In this document: positions 50,219 through 61,313 of the stretch, in pieces
Layout: each line of letters starts with the position of its first letter
Numbering within the stretch: the stretch's first letter is position 1
Made by a program: the position numbers and the translations under genes
Assembly (NCBI GenBank): GCA_001692895.1
Contig: KV748257.1
Span: 620,001-684,000 of the forward strand
Direction: 5' to 3'
Origin: Cenococcum geophilum 1.58
Lineage: Eukaryota > Ascomycota > Dothideomycetes > Gloniales > Gloniaceae
Length of the DNA: 64,000 nucleotides
Notes under the pieces: generated by a model
Databases searched by the model: none
What the model saw: only the letters and a program-made list of their open reading frames with translations
What the model was told of the DNA's origin: nothing

Positions 50219-50239
50219 AACCTTATTTTATAAGTTTTT

Positions 50240-50760
50240 ACTTCTTAAAATAACCCTTCTTATAAACCTTCTTAAGACGAAGTAATTAAGCAGACACCGT
50301 AATATAAGTATTTAGGGCTTTCTGTTCCGCATTATAAAAGTATTCTAATTTAGTAAAAGCTTAAGATAACTTGCCATTAAGATAAGTAGCAGCAGATTAA
50401 ATATAAGACCCTAAGGCAAATTAACTACGGAACTAGACGACTATTAAGAGTAATAGAACGCGTATATTTAGCATTAGAAGTAGAGCGAACGTTATAGGAC
50501 AAATAAATATTCGCTTTAGTGCACTCTAAGTAAAAGGACAGTTATTAAGAGGATAGACTCGCTAACGTAATATAGACTAACCCCTCTTTTATATAACAAG
50601 AACACAGAGATAGTATAATCTTACTAAGTGATAATATTGCAGCAACGGTATAAGCATAACGTTAGGCGTATAAAAAGAAGGAGCTTTAAGTATAAAAGCG
50701 ATAATATTAACCAAACTAATTAGATGGATATTATACCTCTAGTAAATAACTTAAAGATAT
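50240..50760 (-). other. Antisense block of Gypsy H2
   Basis: Counterpart of 33740-34300 in H1, displaced by the Copia insertion. It is more decayed than in H1. See that entry; the function is unknown. Confidence 0.35.
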
Positions 50761-50800
50761 TAAAAGTCTTTAAGGACAAAGATAAAAAGGAGGGAAATAG

Positions 50801-51221
50801 TATTACGGACGCTTTAAGTACAATATTATAACTACTAGGAGAGGAGTTAGAAGCAGCTAGTTAGTTAATTAAGGTACGGTCTAAAATAGAGCCAATAGAA
50901 CCATATAACGAGGAATAGTAACTAATTTTATATAACGTGCTACGTATTAAACAAAAGGAATAAGAGGAACCTATGTACCTTATATATAAGACATACCTTA
51001 CGTATAAAGAGGATTTCTTAGGAGTATGGTTATATATTTAAAGGACCACGGTCCCTACCTAGATAGTTCTTCTCTCCTTATAGTAAATCTTAGAATATAA
51101 TTAGAGTTAATCTATTAGGCAACCACTCTATCAGTTATGTTTATATTGTTGACTATTCTATACCTATATACCCAGCCCATTAATAAGTCCACCGTAGTAT
51201 TTCCTATAAGGCTTTATTACA
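50801..51221 (+). repeat. 3' LTR of Gypsy H2
   Basis: 421 bp, TATTACGGACGC to GGCTTTATTACA, preceded by the polypurine tract AAAAAGGAGGGAAATAG. Confidence 0.92.
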
Positions 51222-51226
51222 TGGGG

Positions 51227-52060
51227 TAATTCTTTTAATTTTAACTACCGCAATTAAGATTAATATAGGTCGCCGCCTTTTTAATAAAGTTGTTTATAGA
51301 ATTAGGATTTAAATTAAAGCCAATAAGGATATAGCAGCTACCGCAGCTGCAGTAAAAGTAGCTAAAAAGACGGTTTATAAGATGTGACTAAACCTTAATA
51401 TTTAGGGCAAACCGTACGCGCCTCCTACTATTATTCTTAGGCGACTAAGAGCTCTACTACCATACTAAGAAATAGTAAGGGATAATGTTATAGTGTTAAG
51501 ATTTTTGCTAACTACTTATATAGAGGCTTCTTAACTACCTTAAAGATCAGCTTACCGCGTATCTAGATAAGATATAGGCTTTTCTATTTAACGAATTTAA
51601 TACCTAAGTCTCTATTTAAACTATCTACTATATTTTTAAGAGCGCTTAATAGTTACGGAAGGCAATTAGCGCTTTCCTTTATAACGTCTAAATTAGTATC
51701 TAAAAAAGCTAAATAGTAGAGTAGATTATATTTCCTAATAAGTTAGTAGCAAATAAGAGGACTAGTAATAGGAAGTACAGCTAGTCGCTAAAAGGGACTA
51801 TACGTGGTATAGTACGCCTACTTAAAAGGTTAGAGAGATGGAGCCTTCTATTAGCCTTAATAGTTAATAGATATTTAAGCTACCTTATCTTTTAAGGCTC
51901 TATTACCTCTAAGATATTTAAAGCCTTTATAGAGGAGTATGTGCTTCTTTATTATTCGCTATATTTAGGTATAAAAGGCCAGTTTAACCGGAATATATAA
52001 TTATATAATTAACAGTATAGAATAAGAGTTATAGGTAAGTAGAAGATAAGTTAGGTAGAG
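51227..52060 (+). pseudogene. Tc1-like transposase relic, third family
   Basis: Plus-strand remains of a Tc1/IS630-type transposase interrupted by H2. An HTH-like N-terminal region is read around 51300-51430. RYLSYLIF and GSITSKIFKAFIEEYVL (about 51870-51950) are the usual block between the first and second catalytic Asp. Beyond about 51990 the likeness is lost, so the C-terminal catalytic part is missing. Stops are present. No terminal repeats were found, so the limits are approximate. It is distinct in sequence from the two copies around F2. Confidence 0.65.
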
Positions 52061-52839
52061 CGAGCTTTACGTAATAAAGGGTAAATGCTTTTTAACCTTT
52101 TTTTATTTAAAGACTAATTGCTAATTCTTCTCTAGAGGAGAACTAGCTCCCTATATAATACTTTTAAAACGCTAGCAAAACTCTTCGCCCCTTATCTATC
52201 TAACTGTGTCTTTTAGGACGTAGATAGAATATAGATAAAACCTCCTACTGTCTTATCTAATATATACCTTTTAAGGCCGTCGAAATCGGACTCTGCACCT
52301 GTACGCGGTGACGGTTACGAACCTAGTCTTTGAAGTTCAGATCCAGAGCCAACGCAGAGACGTTGTATAGCGTGTGGACAGGACCTGGTGGTGGTTGTAG
52401 GCGTTAAGGGCGGTGGTGAAAAGTTTTCGGATGGTGAGATCTTAAAAACCACTACTGTTGGCCCTCTACAATACGACGACTACTACATTATTCTCCTATC
52501 TAAGGCACCTATACAATCCAACATGGATGTATGGCATTTAATAGCATCCCCTAACCCCTAACAGAAAGCATTAACGACCTCTTATATTAACGAACGAGCG
52601 AACGCGGAGTAAATGAACGAATAAGCAAATATACGGCCCCTTCTAACCCCTAGGGCAATCGCCCGCGGAGCATGCGGTTACTCGCTGTTTTCAACTACCG
52701 AATACTACCTAGCAGCCTAGATTGCAACCTACGGTTTTCCCTATCTCCTTTTAACGGAGTAGTGCCCTTAGAAAGGGCCTAGCTGGGGCCTAGGTATAAA
52801 AGATACCTAAATACACAATATATCCCGCTCGCTTATTAG
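52061..52839. other. Non-coding stretch with a little-mutated island
   Basis: 52061-52270 is AT-rich relic DNA. 52280-52560 has ordinary composition with many CpA/TpG steps, and on the minus strand a run of about 40 codons (ISPSENFSPPPLTPTTTT and onward) without a stop, which I cannot assign. From 52560 to 52839 RIP marks return, including CCTAGGTATAAAAGATACC near 52780. No gene can be supported. Confidence 0.35.
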
Positions 52840-53319
52840 TATTACGGTGGCTAGAATGGATGAATCCCCCTTACGCCTTCGATGGCTCTAGGGGGGGGGG
52901 AGGTAAGGCGTATATGGCAATAGTCTATAAGAGATAGCATATAGGGGATAGGTAAGATACGGAATAAGATAATAAGACATAGTAATTGATTAGTAGGGCC
53001 TAACTGGGACGTAGTGAACCCCAGCTTTAATAAGCTAGAGAAGGAAGTAGTAGTTCCTAAGGAGTTCAAAACATCTAAGGAGGAGGACGTGCTGTAGGCC
53101 CGTAGGGCCGCTGCTACGTGCAAATATGGCAATTCGGGGTTTTTTATCCTACTGAGGTGGCTTATAGGGTTTTTCCTTCCCCCAACTGCAGGGTTTTCTT
53201 CATGTAAATTATAAGTTTTCCCCCTGTGACGGAGTAGTCTGCGTGGGCCAGTAGGATCCATATCAGACGTTAATTAAAGAATTACTACTACTATATACCT
53301 TTTAAGGGATTCCGTTACA
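52840..53319. repeat. Solo LTR-like unit, 480 bp
   Basis: Begins TATTACGGTGGC and ends GGATTCCGTTACA, with TTAG on both sides (52836-52839 and 53320-53323). Moderately RIP-mutated. A 136-codon minus-strand open frame (52851-53261) lies inside but has no domain I recognise and is probably chance. The LTR reading rests on termini plus a 4-bp duplication only. Confidence 0.45.
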
Positions 53320-53678
53320 TTAGGGCTTCGCTTAGTCCTTATTTTTAATAACGCCTTTATTTATAAGTTAACACGGCTTTAAAAGTTCTATGTTAAAATA
53401 TAGTGCTTTAATTACTTAATTAATCTATTTAGGAAAAGGCTAGTGGCTATATAGTATAATATTAAGGAGGCTGGCTTTACTAGCCTCCTTACGCCACTAA
53501 AAGGCCGACTTTTAACACTCTTGCTTAAACTAATAGTATAAGAATAGATAGCTTCCGCTTAATCCTTTATATAAATTCTATAGATAGATAAATCGTAAAA
53601 AGGGGGACTTCCCCTTTAGGCCTTATTAAACCTTAAAACTCCTTATAAGAAAAATATGGAAAGAGTGATAAGGGAGGT
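53320..53678 (-). other. Relic DNA, possibly a pogo/Fot1 fragment
   Basis: The minus strand between about 53660 and 53330 vaguely resembles the CENP-B-type HTH region of pogo-family transposases, with many stops. The call is weak. A perfect hairpin, AAGGAGGCT to AGCCTCCTT, lies near 53464-53489. Confidence 0.2.
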
Positions 53679-53922
53679 TATTAGCGACTTAGTCAATTAA
53701 GGCACGAGTACGGCAAGAGGGACGCGCAAGCCTATACGATTGGTAGTCTTTTAAACGAGGATCTAAAGCTAGAAAAAGGAAGGGGGACGGAGGACGGCGC
53801 CACTTAACATTATATACAATCCTCTAGTTATATAACGGCAATTATCTAAAACTATCTAAAACTGTCTACGATTGTCTGCCACAATCCACTAATATCTACT
53901 AGTTTTCACTAGCGCCGTAATA
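53679..53922 (-). repeat. Solo LTR, family P
   Basis: 244 bp, TATTAGCGACTT to GCGCCGTAATA, reverse orientation to the LTR at 19341-19548. Flanked by GAGGT (53674-53678) and AAGGT (53923-53927), a duplication with one RIP-type difference. Confidence 0.7.
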
Positions 53923-56900
53923 AAGGTTCTATATGTCGTAATATACGATTATAGTTACTGCCTTTAATCGAGCTAATAGCGATTTTATATGCCCGGCATG
54001 GAAAATCTTAATTAGTCCGTTTACTAATCTTAATATTTATACGTTTTTAACCCTAATACGTTTCTAAAGGCAATAAATTTATCTTTTAGTAGGGCTTTAG
54101 TGAGCCTATTTACTACCTACTTTTCCGTTAAAATATACTATCCCTTAACCCGCTAAGTTACGTCTATCTATTATCGATAAGGATTTAGCCAATTAGATTA
54201 ATAGGATTAAATCGCCGTGCTTAGGAATATGCGGCTGGTAATATCTACTAAATATTATATAAAATAATCTATATAGCTTATTCCTTAGAGTTAAGTCGCT
54301 TAATATAAGGTAGCTAATACTTGTCCTTTCTGCAGAACGGAATCTAATATATTTTACACCTAAAATGCGTCCTTAGCGCTCGCCGAGGCCTCTTCTAGTA
54401 TTTACTGTCTTATGGTTTTTAAATAGTATTTAGTAAAAGCTTTAATAGAGGCTTCCTTAATCGTTTGTAATGTTGCTAAGACGATCTTTAAGCCTATATG
54501 CAGGTAGAATAGTTCTTTAACTTTAACTAAAGCTTCTCTAGTATATACAGCTTAGTAAAATACTATATAATATTATTTATAGAACGCCGCGTAGGGTCTT
54601 TAACAGTTCGCTTCTACTTTTAAATTAAGCAATTAAATAGGGCGTCGTGAAGGTCTCTCCTAAATTGTTTATGGCCTTCTTAATGAGTTACTTAATAATT
54701 AGTAGGATGGTAGGAGTTACTAAGGACTATATTTAGCAGAAAGTAAAATAAAGGGTTTTATATCTTCCTATATAACCTCTAAGTGTTAAAATATAACTAC
54801 AGTTAATTAGTAATATCCACGCCACCTATATATAGATTGTAGTAGAATATAAAGGTAGGAATATATAAAATCTTAACTACCTTATTGCTAAAGACTTTGC
54901 GAGTTATTTAGGCACCAGTTTAGGTAAGAGGAGGACGTTTACAGTTAGTTTCCTGCATTAATTAACCTAGCGATATATAACAAAATTAGTATTTTAAGCC
55001 TTATTTTTAGAAGCTTTTTAGTGTATTATTTACCGTTGTTAATTATACTTATAAAAAGTACTATATTAGCGTCCTTCTATATAAACTCCATAACCTAGCC
55101 ATCCTTTAACGTTGTTATATATAGTGTACCCCATTCTATTTAAGCTGCGTAAGTTAATTTAAGGTTAGCGAGCCTATAGTTAATTTGCTCTACAGTAACT
55201 TTAACCTTTTTTCTACTCCCTAAATTTACCAATATATTGCCCTCCTCTCCTCCCTTCTTTTTCTACTTTGTTTTAGTAGTCCGGATAGTTTCTACTCTAA
55301 TACTAAGCCCTTAAAGTTATATAAGAAGCTTAACGCTTATAAATAAATTATTAAGCTAAATAATGTGCTTTCCTAGAGAATAGAGAGGCTTATTTAACTC
55401 TATATTACGCTAAGTAAGTAAATTAAGCACTACTGCCTACGTCTTTAAAAGGCCTTCCTCTATAAATATCTTATTTAGATTAACTGGACCTGCCTTATTA
55501 CCTCTTATATACTAGAGCCAATTAAGTATATAGCCCTCGTTTGCTAGGACCTATATTTTAAAGCCTTTGGGCATTAATTTAAAAGAAATATTAACTATTT
55601 TAGAAGCACAGCCTATAAAGCGTTTAATCGTCTTATTAATAGTTAGGTGCGTGCTAGGGCTATAAAGCTTCCTATAGGTAAGCCGAATGTATTTAGTAAG
55701 CTTACTAACTCTATTAAATATAGATTATAGTATAGAATTATTATCTAGCCATAGTTCTATACACTAAAAGTAGCAATTAAGCTGTTTAAATTGTACCCGG
55801 CTTTTTTTTAAAAATATACTCTAAGCTAGTAGTGTTTAAAGAGCCCTAGTAGTCCTTAATAGACAATTTATGCGTAAGGCCTATATAAATAAGCACACTA
55901 AAATACGCCTAGAGTTTATCCTTATATATTGGCTGCCATAGGCGTACTTATAGTCTTTCGCCGTCTAACAGGTATAGCTCTACGTATTTATTTGTCCACT
56001 CTACTAGCTTATCTATAATCTTATCTATAAAGAATTAACTAAATATAGTAAACGGATTGCCTCTATTAAGGGTAGGAGGTAAATTTGGGGTGCTATAGTT
56101 ATTAAAATCGTTAATATATAAAGGCTTAAAATTGGGCAGTTCTTATAGCTTTAGGGGTAGTTTTTTTAGCTACCTAATTTGGTTAAACATTATATTAAGT
56201 CGGCTAAATAAGGTCTATATTATTAGAAGTACAATATAAAGGCATAGTTAATGGTAATGTATTAATTAAATCTATATAGGCTATACGCGTAGTTTTAATT
56301 CTGGTGTTCTACACGGACTATCTACTAGATGGACGCCGGTGGGTTAAGGGATAGGTTTACGTCCCCTTTAGCCTGTCTTTCTCGCATATAATAGTGTTAA
56401 ATTAAGATATGCTTTATCCTAAAGTGGAATTAGGGGTTCTTAGCTAGGGCTATAGCTCCTTAATTATCTTCGTAGATTATAGTTGCTATAGGATCTTTTT
56501 CTAACTTAAGTAGTTCTGATAGGAGATTTTCTAAGCTAGACGGCTTCCTTAGTAGCCTATGTTTCTCCTATATATTCTACCTTATAGGATAATAGGGTAA
56601 TAATAGGCTGCCTTTTTAATAACCAGCTAATTGCTCTACTTTTAATATTAAAGATATACCCTATAGTAGAGCGTTTAGTTATAATATCTCCCGCTTAGTT
56701 TAGGTTAATATATTTAACTACTTTTTCTAAAAAAACTAGAGTAGGTTAACTCTAGGTTAATAGTGCCTTAAAGGTATTAGAAGATGCGTTTTATAGCTTT
56801 AATATAGGGTTTTTTTTAGGTTAGCTATATAACGGCTATAGACTAATACTACGTATATAATATCTGGTCTAGTCTCTAGTATGACGTATATTAGTAACCT

Positions 56901-58662
56901 AATTGCCCTAGCGTACTAGTTCTAGTCTATTTTTATAGCTATAAAGCCTTCTTTAAAGGGTTTTGGTTTATTTATATTTATAGGGTTTATAACTAGTTTA
57001 TACTCCCATATATTAAATTCCCGTAGTACTTTTTTAATATACCCTTTTTGGTAAAGCTAAAGGGAGTGTGTTAGTTGGTTTCTGCGTACTAATATTTCTA
57101 GGTAGTAAGTATAAGGCCCTAAGTTGGTTATTTAGAAACGTTTACTAAGGGCGTCTTTAATCTTTTATATTGTTTTTATTGGGGCCTACTATTAGTAGGT
57201 TGTCTACGTAAACTGCTAGGTAGATATAACCTTTTGCGAATATACTAAGGTCGGATAAGAGCGGTAAAAATCCTAGGGTTTTTAGGAAGAGGGCAAGGGT
57301 ATAATATTAGATTTGTGGCGATTGTTTAAGTCTATAAAGTGCCTTATTTAGTTACCAGACTCTTTTTATCCTATCTTTTAGCCTTATTAGTTGCTTAATA
57401 TATATTTCTTTATTAATTGCTTTATATAGAAAGGCTATCTTAACGTCTATTTATTTAATTTTAAGGTTAATTGCTGTGGCAATGGCGAAGATTATCTTGT
57501 AGCTTATTGGTTTAACTACTAATATAAATATCTCATTATAGTTAATGCCTTTTTGTTAATTAAATCCGCGTATAACCTAGCGGGCTTTATACTGTAATAT
57601 TTTACCATTTAGTCCTCTTTTTAGTTTATAGACCTATTTGCCTCGTAAGACCCGTTTATTTAGAGGGGGGTTAACTAGGATCTACGTGATATTGTTAAGT
57701 AGGGACTTGTGTTTATCCTTTATAGCTACGAGCTATTATTTTTAAGAGATATTAGCCCTAGCTTATAGCAGTGTTTTTAGTTTAAAATGTTCCGTTATAG
57801 CTTTTACTGCTTCTAGGAGCGCTACTACAAATATATACCTCCTTATTAAATCCTTTAAGTATTAGCCTTTAGTTATTCTTATTAATATTTATAGCTTAGG
57901 GTAGCTTTAAAGTATCTTGCTAGGTACTAAGTATACATTTTCTATTTTAGACGGCGGTTCCCTATTTTTAGGGTTAGTTTAGTTTAATAATTTGCCTATA
58001 TTTTATAGGTCTATTTTATTATTTCTTTTTAGTATATTACTGCTAGCAGTAGTTAAGGGGCTTACGCCGCCCTTTTTTTTAGGTAATGTCTTGCTAGTAT
58101 TTTCCCTTTTAAAGGTTTTAAAAGGTTTAAGGTTCTCTAGCCAAGCTAGTGACTTATCTACTAGATTTCCATCTTCCCTATTAGTAGGGTATAAATCTTC
58201 TACGTAAGGCACTCTTAGTTATTTAGAAGTCCTACTAGGACCTATAGGGTCTTTAGCTAATTACTTATTTAACCGTTTTTATGTCTCCCCTTTAGTACTT
58301 AGGGCGCCTAGATAAGGTCTTTTTTCTATAAATATAACGTTTGCGGAGCGAGTAATTATGCTATTTTTTGTTAAGATATGGTAGTTCTAACTTCCTTTAA
58401 AGCTAAGGAGTTTATATAGTATTGTTTTTATATTAGTAAGTTTTTACCATTTCTTTTTAGGTTTTAGTACTAGGTAGTTACTTCCTAGTACTTAGATAAA
58501 GGATAAGTCTGGCTTCTTACTATACTAGGCTTTATAAGGTGTTTTTCTAATATAAGCGCTAGGGCTATAGTTGCGGATTTTTATAATAGAGATAAGAATT
58601 TTCGGCTACTATTTCTTATGTAGGTTTGCGTTTAGTAGTGTAGGGTAGAGCTTATCTATAAG
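53923..58662 (-). mobile_element. Copia element K, 3' part, minus strand
   Basis: A fossil Copia retrotransposon reading leftward. RNase H and the C-terminal end are near 54020-54400, reverse transcriptase about 56700-57560 with DVKIAFLYKAI near 57415-57450 and YVDDLLI near 57190-57215, and the linker and integrase end about 57600-58600. An open minus-strand run at 58003-58212 belongs to the linker. Gypsy A2 cuts it at 58663, so its 5' part should lie beyond the window. No LTR of its own was identified on the left. Broken in many places, and older than A2. Confidence 0.8.
53981..54007. repeat. Palindrome P2, copy 4
   Basis: GATTTTATAT to ATGGAAAATC around GCCCGGC, followed by TTAATTAG, just past the 3' end of the Copia K coding region. 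Confidence 0.85.
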
Positions 58663-59031
58663 TGTTACGGAGTAAGTATAAGCGACGGTAATATATAGCA
58701 AAGTAGATATTATTAAGCTATATAAATAAACTGTATAATAAGATTAAGACGTTATATAAGGAAAGAAGGTAGGAAAACGGGAAGAAAGGGTATATATTAT
58801 AGACTTAGTTACTTAGTTAATATATATACGAAGTAAAATAGGATTTAGGTGGTAGTCCTAGCAAAACTTAGTAAAACTTAGTAAAACTTAGTAGAATATA
58901 GCAGAATGCGGCAGATTACTGTTAGATTATTATAGATTGCGGCAAGTTACGGTCTTATAGTCGGTCTTTAGTTACTAAGTTAGTAGAAATAGGTAGACGT
59001 ATATAAAGTGTTATGGGGAAGTCCTATAACA
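58663..59031 (-). repeat. 3' LTR of Gypsy A2
   Basis: 369 bp, TGTTACGGAGTAAG to TCCTATAACA, matching the interrupted LTR at 2198-2767. Confidence 0.9.
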
Positions 59032-61313
59032 GTACTCTCCCTTTAAACTCGAGCTTCTGTGAGATAGGGCTATAGTAGTTCTAGGTAGAGTTTATAAAAG
59101 TCTTATAGAGTTAATAGGTTCCTATAAGGGTTTAGAAAAACCTCTCTATTTTATAAGGTATATATATTGGCGTTCCCTTTTATTATACTTAATATTATTA
59201 ATTATTTTAATAAAGTACTTGTTCTTACTATCTACTTTAACTAGTAAAGGGGGGTTCTAGATCTATCTGGACAGGGCGTCTAATATAGGGGTAGTAGGGT
59301 AAAGGACTGATATATAAAATACAGGATGGATTTTAACTATATTAGGGAGCTTTAATTGGTATACGTAAGAGGAGACAACCTTCTTAACCTTATAAGGGCC
59401 AGCATTCTTCTAATTAAGTTTCTTAGTAGGTTGTTTCGTGTTTAGATTTCTTATATCTAGCTAGACAAAGTTACTAGTCTAGTAGGCCGGTACTAGGGTT
59501 CTGTTTTTATTTACTACGGCTTTATAAATAGAGTAGGCCTATATTATCTCATTAGTAAGAAACTATTATATTTCCTCTATCTTTTCTACGAATTTATTTA
59601 CTTTTATAATTTATAAGGCGTAATAAGCGGGGTAAGGAACATTACTAAAGGGTTTAAAACCTATTTATAAATACTAACTGTAGTTAGCTAGAAACGGGGA
59701 GACCTTTATAGTTTCCGAGATAGAATTATTTATAGTAAACTCGGCGAATATAAGCCAGTTAATTTAGTCATCTTATAAATATAATATGTATATTTAAATA
59801 TACTATTCCATTATAGCATTTACGCGTTTTATTTAGCTGTCTATTTCTCGGTAGTATATAATAGATAGCAGTACTTTAATACGGAGTTAGGTAGTTAGTT
59901 CTTTCTAAAATATAGAAATAAACTAGCTGCCTCTATTAGAGATAATCGTTTTAGGAAGTCTATAGAGTTTTTATATATAGTCTAGGAATAATTAGGCGAC
60001 GGTAAGTATTAATATATTAGGGTAGGCAATTAAATATCTTATCTTAGATAGTTAGTCTATAACTACTATAATATTTATATAGCCTTTACTTATAGGGAGG
60101 TTAATAATAAAGTTAATTAAGATATCCTTCTATCTTCGGTCCGGAATAGGTAGTAGCTTAAGAAGGCCGTTATACGTCTTATGCGAAGCTTTAGCTCGTC
60201 AGTAGATATAGTAGCTAGAGACGTACCTTTATATTATATTATATATATTCGGCTAGTAGTACTCCTATTAGAGTAGATTTAAGGTCTTCTCTTGGCCTAG
60301 GTAGCTAGCTACTAGTAGATTATATATATGTTTAAGGAGCTTAAGCTTAAGTTCGTTGTAGTTAGGTATAACTAGGCAGTTCTAGTAGTATAAGCGGTTT
60401 CCGTAAGCTTCGCATTTACTTAAAGAAATCTTTTTAAAGCGTCTAATACCGTCTTATATTAGCTTAAGCGTCTCTTAGATAAACTTATTATTTAAATATT
60501 CGTTAATTATAATCTATTTAATTAATTAATCGGTTATTTTAAGGACGTATACCGCAAGGTCTTTAGTAGGAGAGTTAAATAGTTTAGGATAAAGTGGGGT
60601 CTGATTTTAGTAAGAGCGCGCTTCTTTTAATGCTAGCGCGTCTTATAAGCATTAGGTTAGAGCATTAGGCTTTTAGCCTTAAACGCCTAGATAGTACGTA
60701 ATTAAGAATTAAAAATAGGATAGGTATTTTAACTAGCAGGCCTAACAGTAGCCTAGCTGTTTTATGGTTATAAAGTACTATAGGTTCTTATAGTTATTAA
60801 AGACCTTAATTAAAAATCTAGCGCCTTTTAGTTCGGGTCGCCATTGTTTAAAATATCTAATAATAGCTAATAATTCCTTATTATAGATCTTGTAGTTATA
60901 TTTAGCTAGGCTTAGTTATTTTAAGAAGTATACTATAGGGTATAATACTCTATCCTTGTTATATTAAGATAGGATACCTTTAATAACGTAGTTAGATAAG
61001 TCGGCTTTTATAATACTTATTTGGTTTAGGTTAAAGTATTAGAGTATTAGCGCAGTAGTAAATATAACCTTTAGATAGGTAAAGGCCTTTTTACATTTCT
61101 TATTAAAGATAAAGGCGTTATCCTTTTAGGTAAAGGCTATAAGGAGTAAAACTAGGGCGGAGAAGTTATTAATAAACTGTTAGTAGAAATTAGCAAATCT
61201 TATAAAGGCTCTTACGTCCTTAACATTCTTAGGTTTTTGCCAGTTAATAATTACTTTAACTTTCTTTAGGTCTATTTATATGTCATTTATAAAGATAAGA
61301 AGTCTAAGGTATA

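Larger units (their letters stand above)
44537..50219 (+). mobile_element. Copia element L with both LTRs, nested in H2
   Basis: A 5.7-kb plus-strand fossil Copia retrotransposon, the best preserved retroelement here. LTRs of about 196 bp flank it, and ACCTT stands on both sides (44532-44536 and 50220-50224). Gag starts near the ATG at 44993 (MGKDYPGIQRLKKDG) and ends in a Gly/Arg-rich stretch (about 45770-45840) and a zinc-knuckle-like region near 45885-45950. Protease is near 46150, integrase about 46740-47400, reverse transcriptase about 48120-48900 (DVITAFLNG near 48416) and RNase H about 49260-49720, ending ADGFTKPL. The order IN before RT is diagnostic of Copia. Broken, but with clearly fewer changes than its neighbours, which suggests a recent arrival. 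Confidence 0.92.
40598..51221 (+). mobile_element. Gypsy element H2 with both LTRs, carrying Copia L
   Basis: Sister of H1, plus strand, with 421-bp LTRs and the target duplication TAGGG/TGGGG (40593-40597 and 51222-51226, one RIP-type difference). Gag starts near 41070, and the acidic linker is near 42500-42780. Net of the Copia insert it is about 4.9 kb, so it is clearly shorter than H1 and broken. Integrase end and chromodomain-like sequence are near 43800-44400. Copia L lies downstream of pol, before the antisense block. Confidence 0.9.

Noticed and set aside
52851-53261. 136-codon minus-strand open frame
   Set aside because: It lies wholly inside an LTR-like unit, has no recognisable domain, and the GC-richer stretch makes a chance open frame likely.
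53464-53489. Perfect short hairpin as a terminator
   Set aside because: The stem is followed by no T-run, there is no gene upstream, and the setting is a eukaryotic transposon relic.
57992-58207. Overlapping plus- and minus-strand open frames
   Set aside because: The minus-strand one belongs to the Copia K linker region; the plus-strand one is its shadow.
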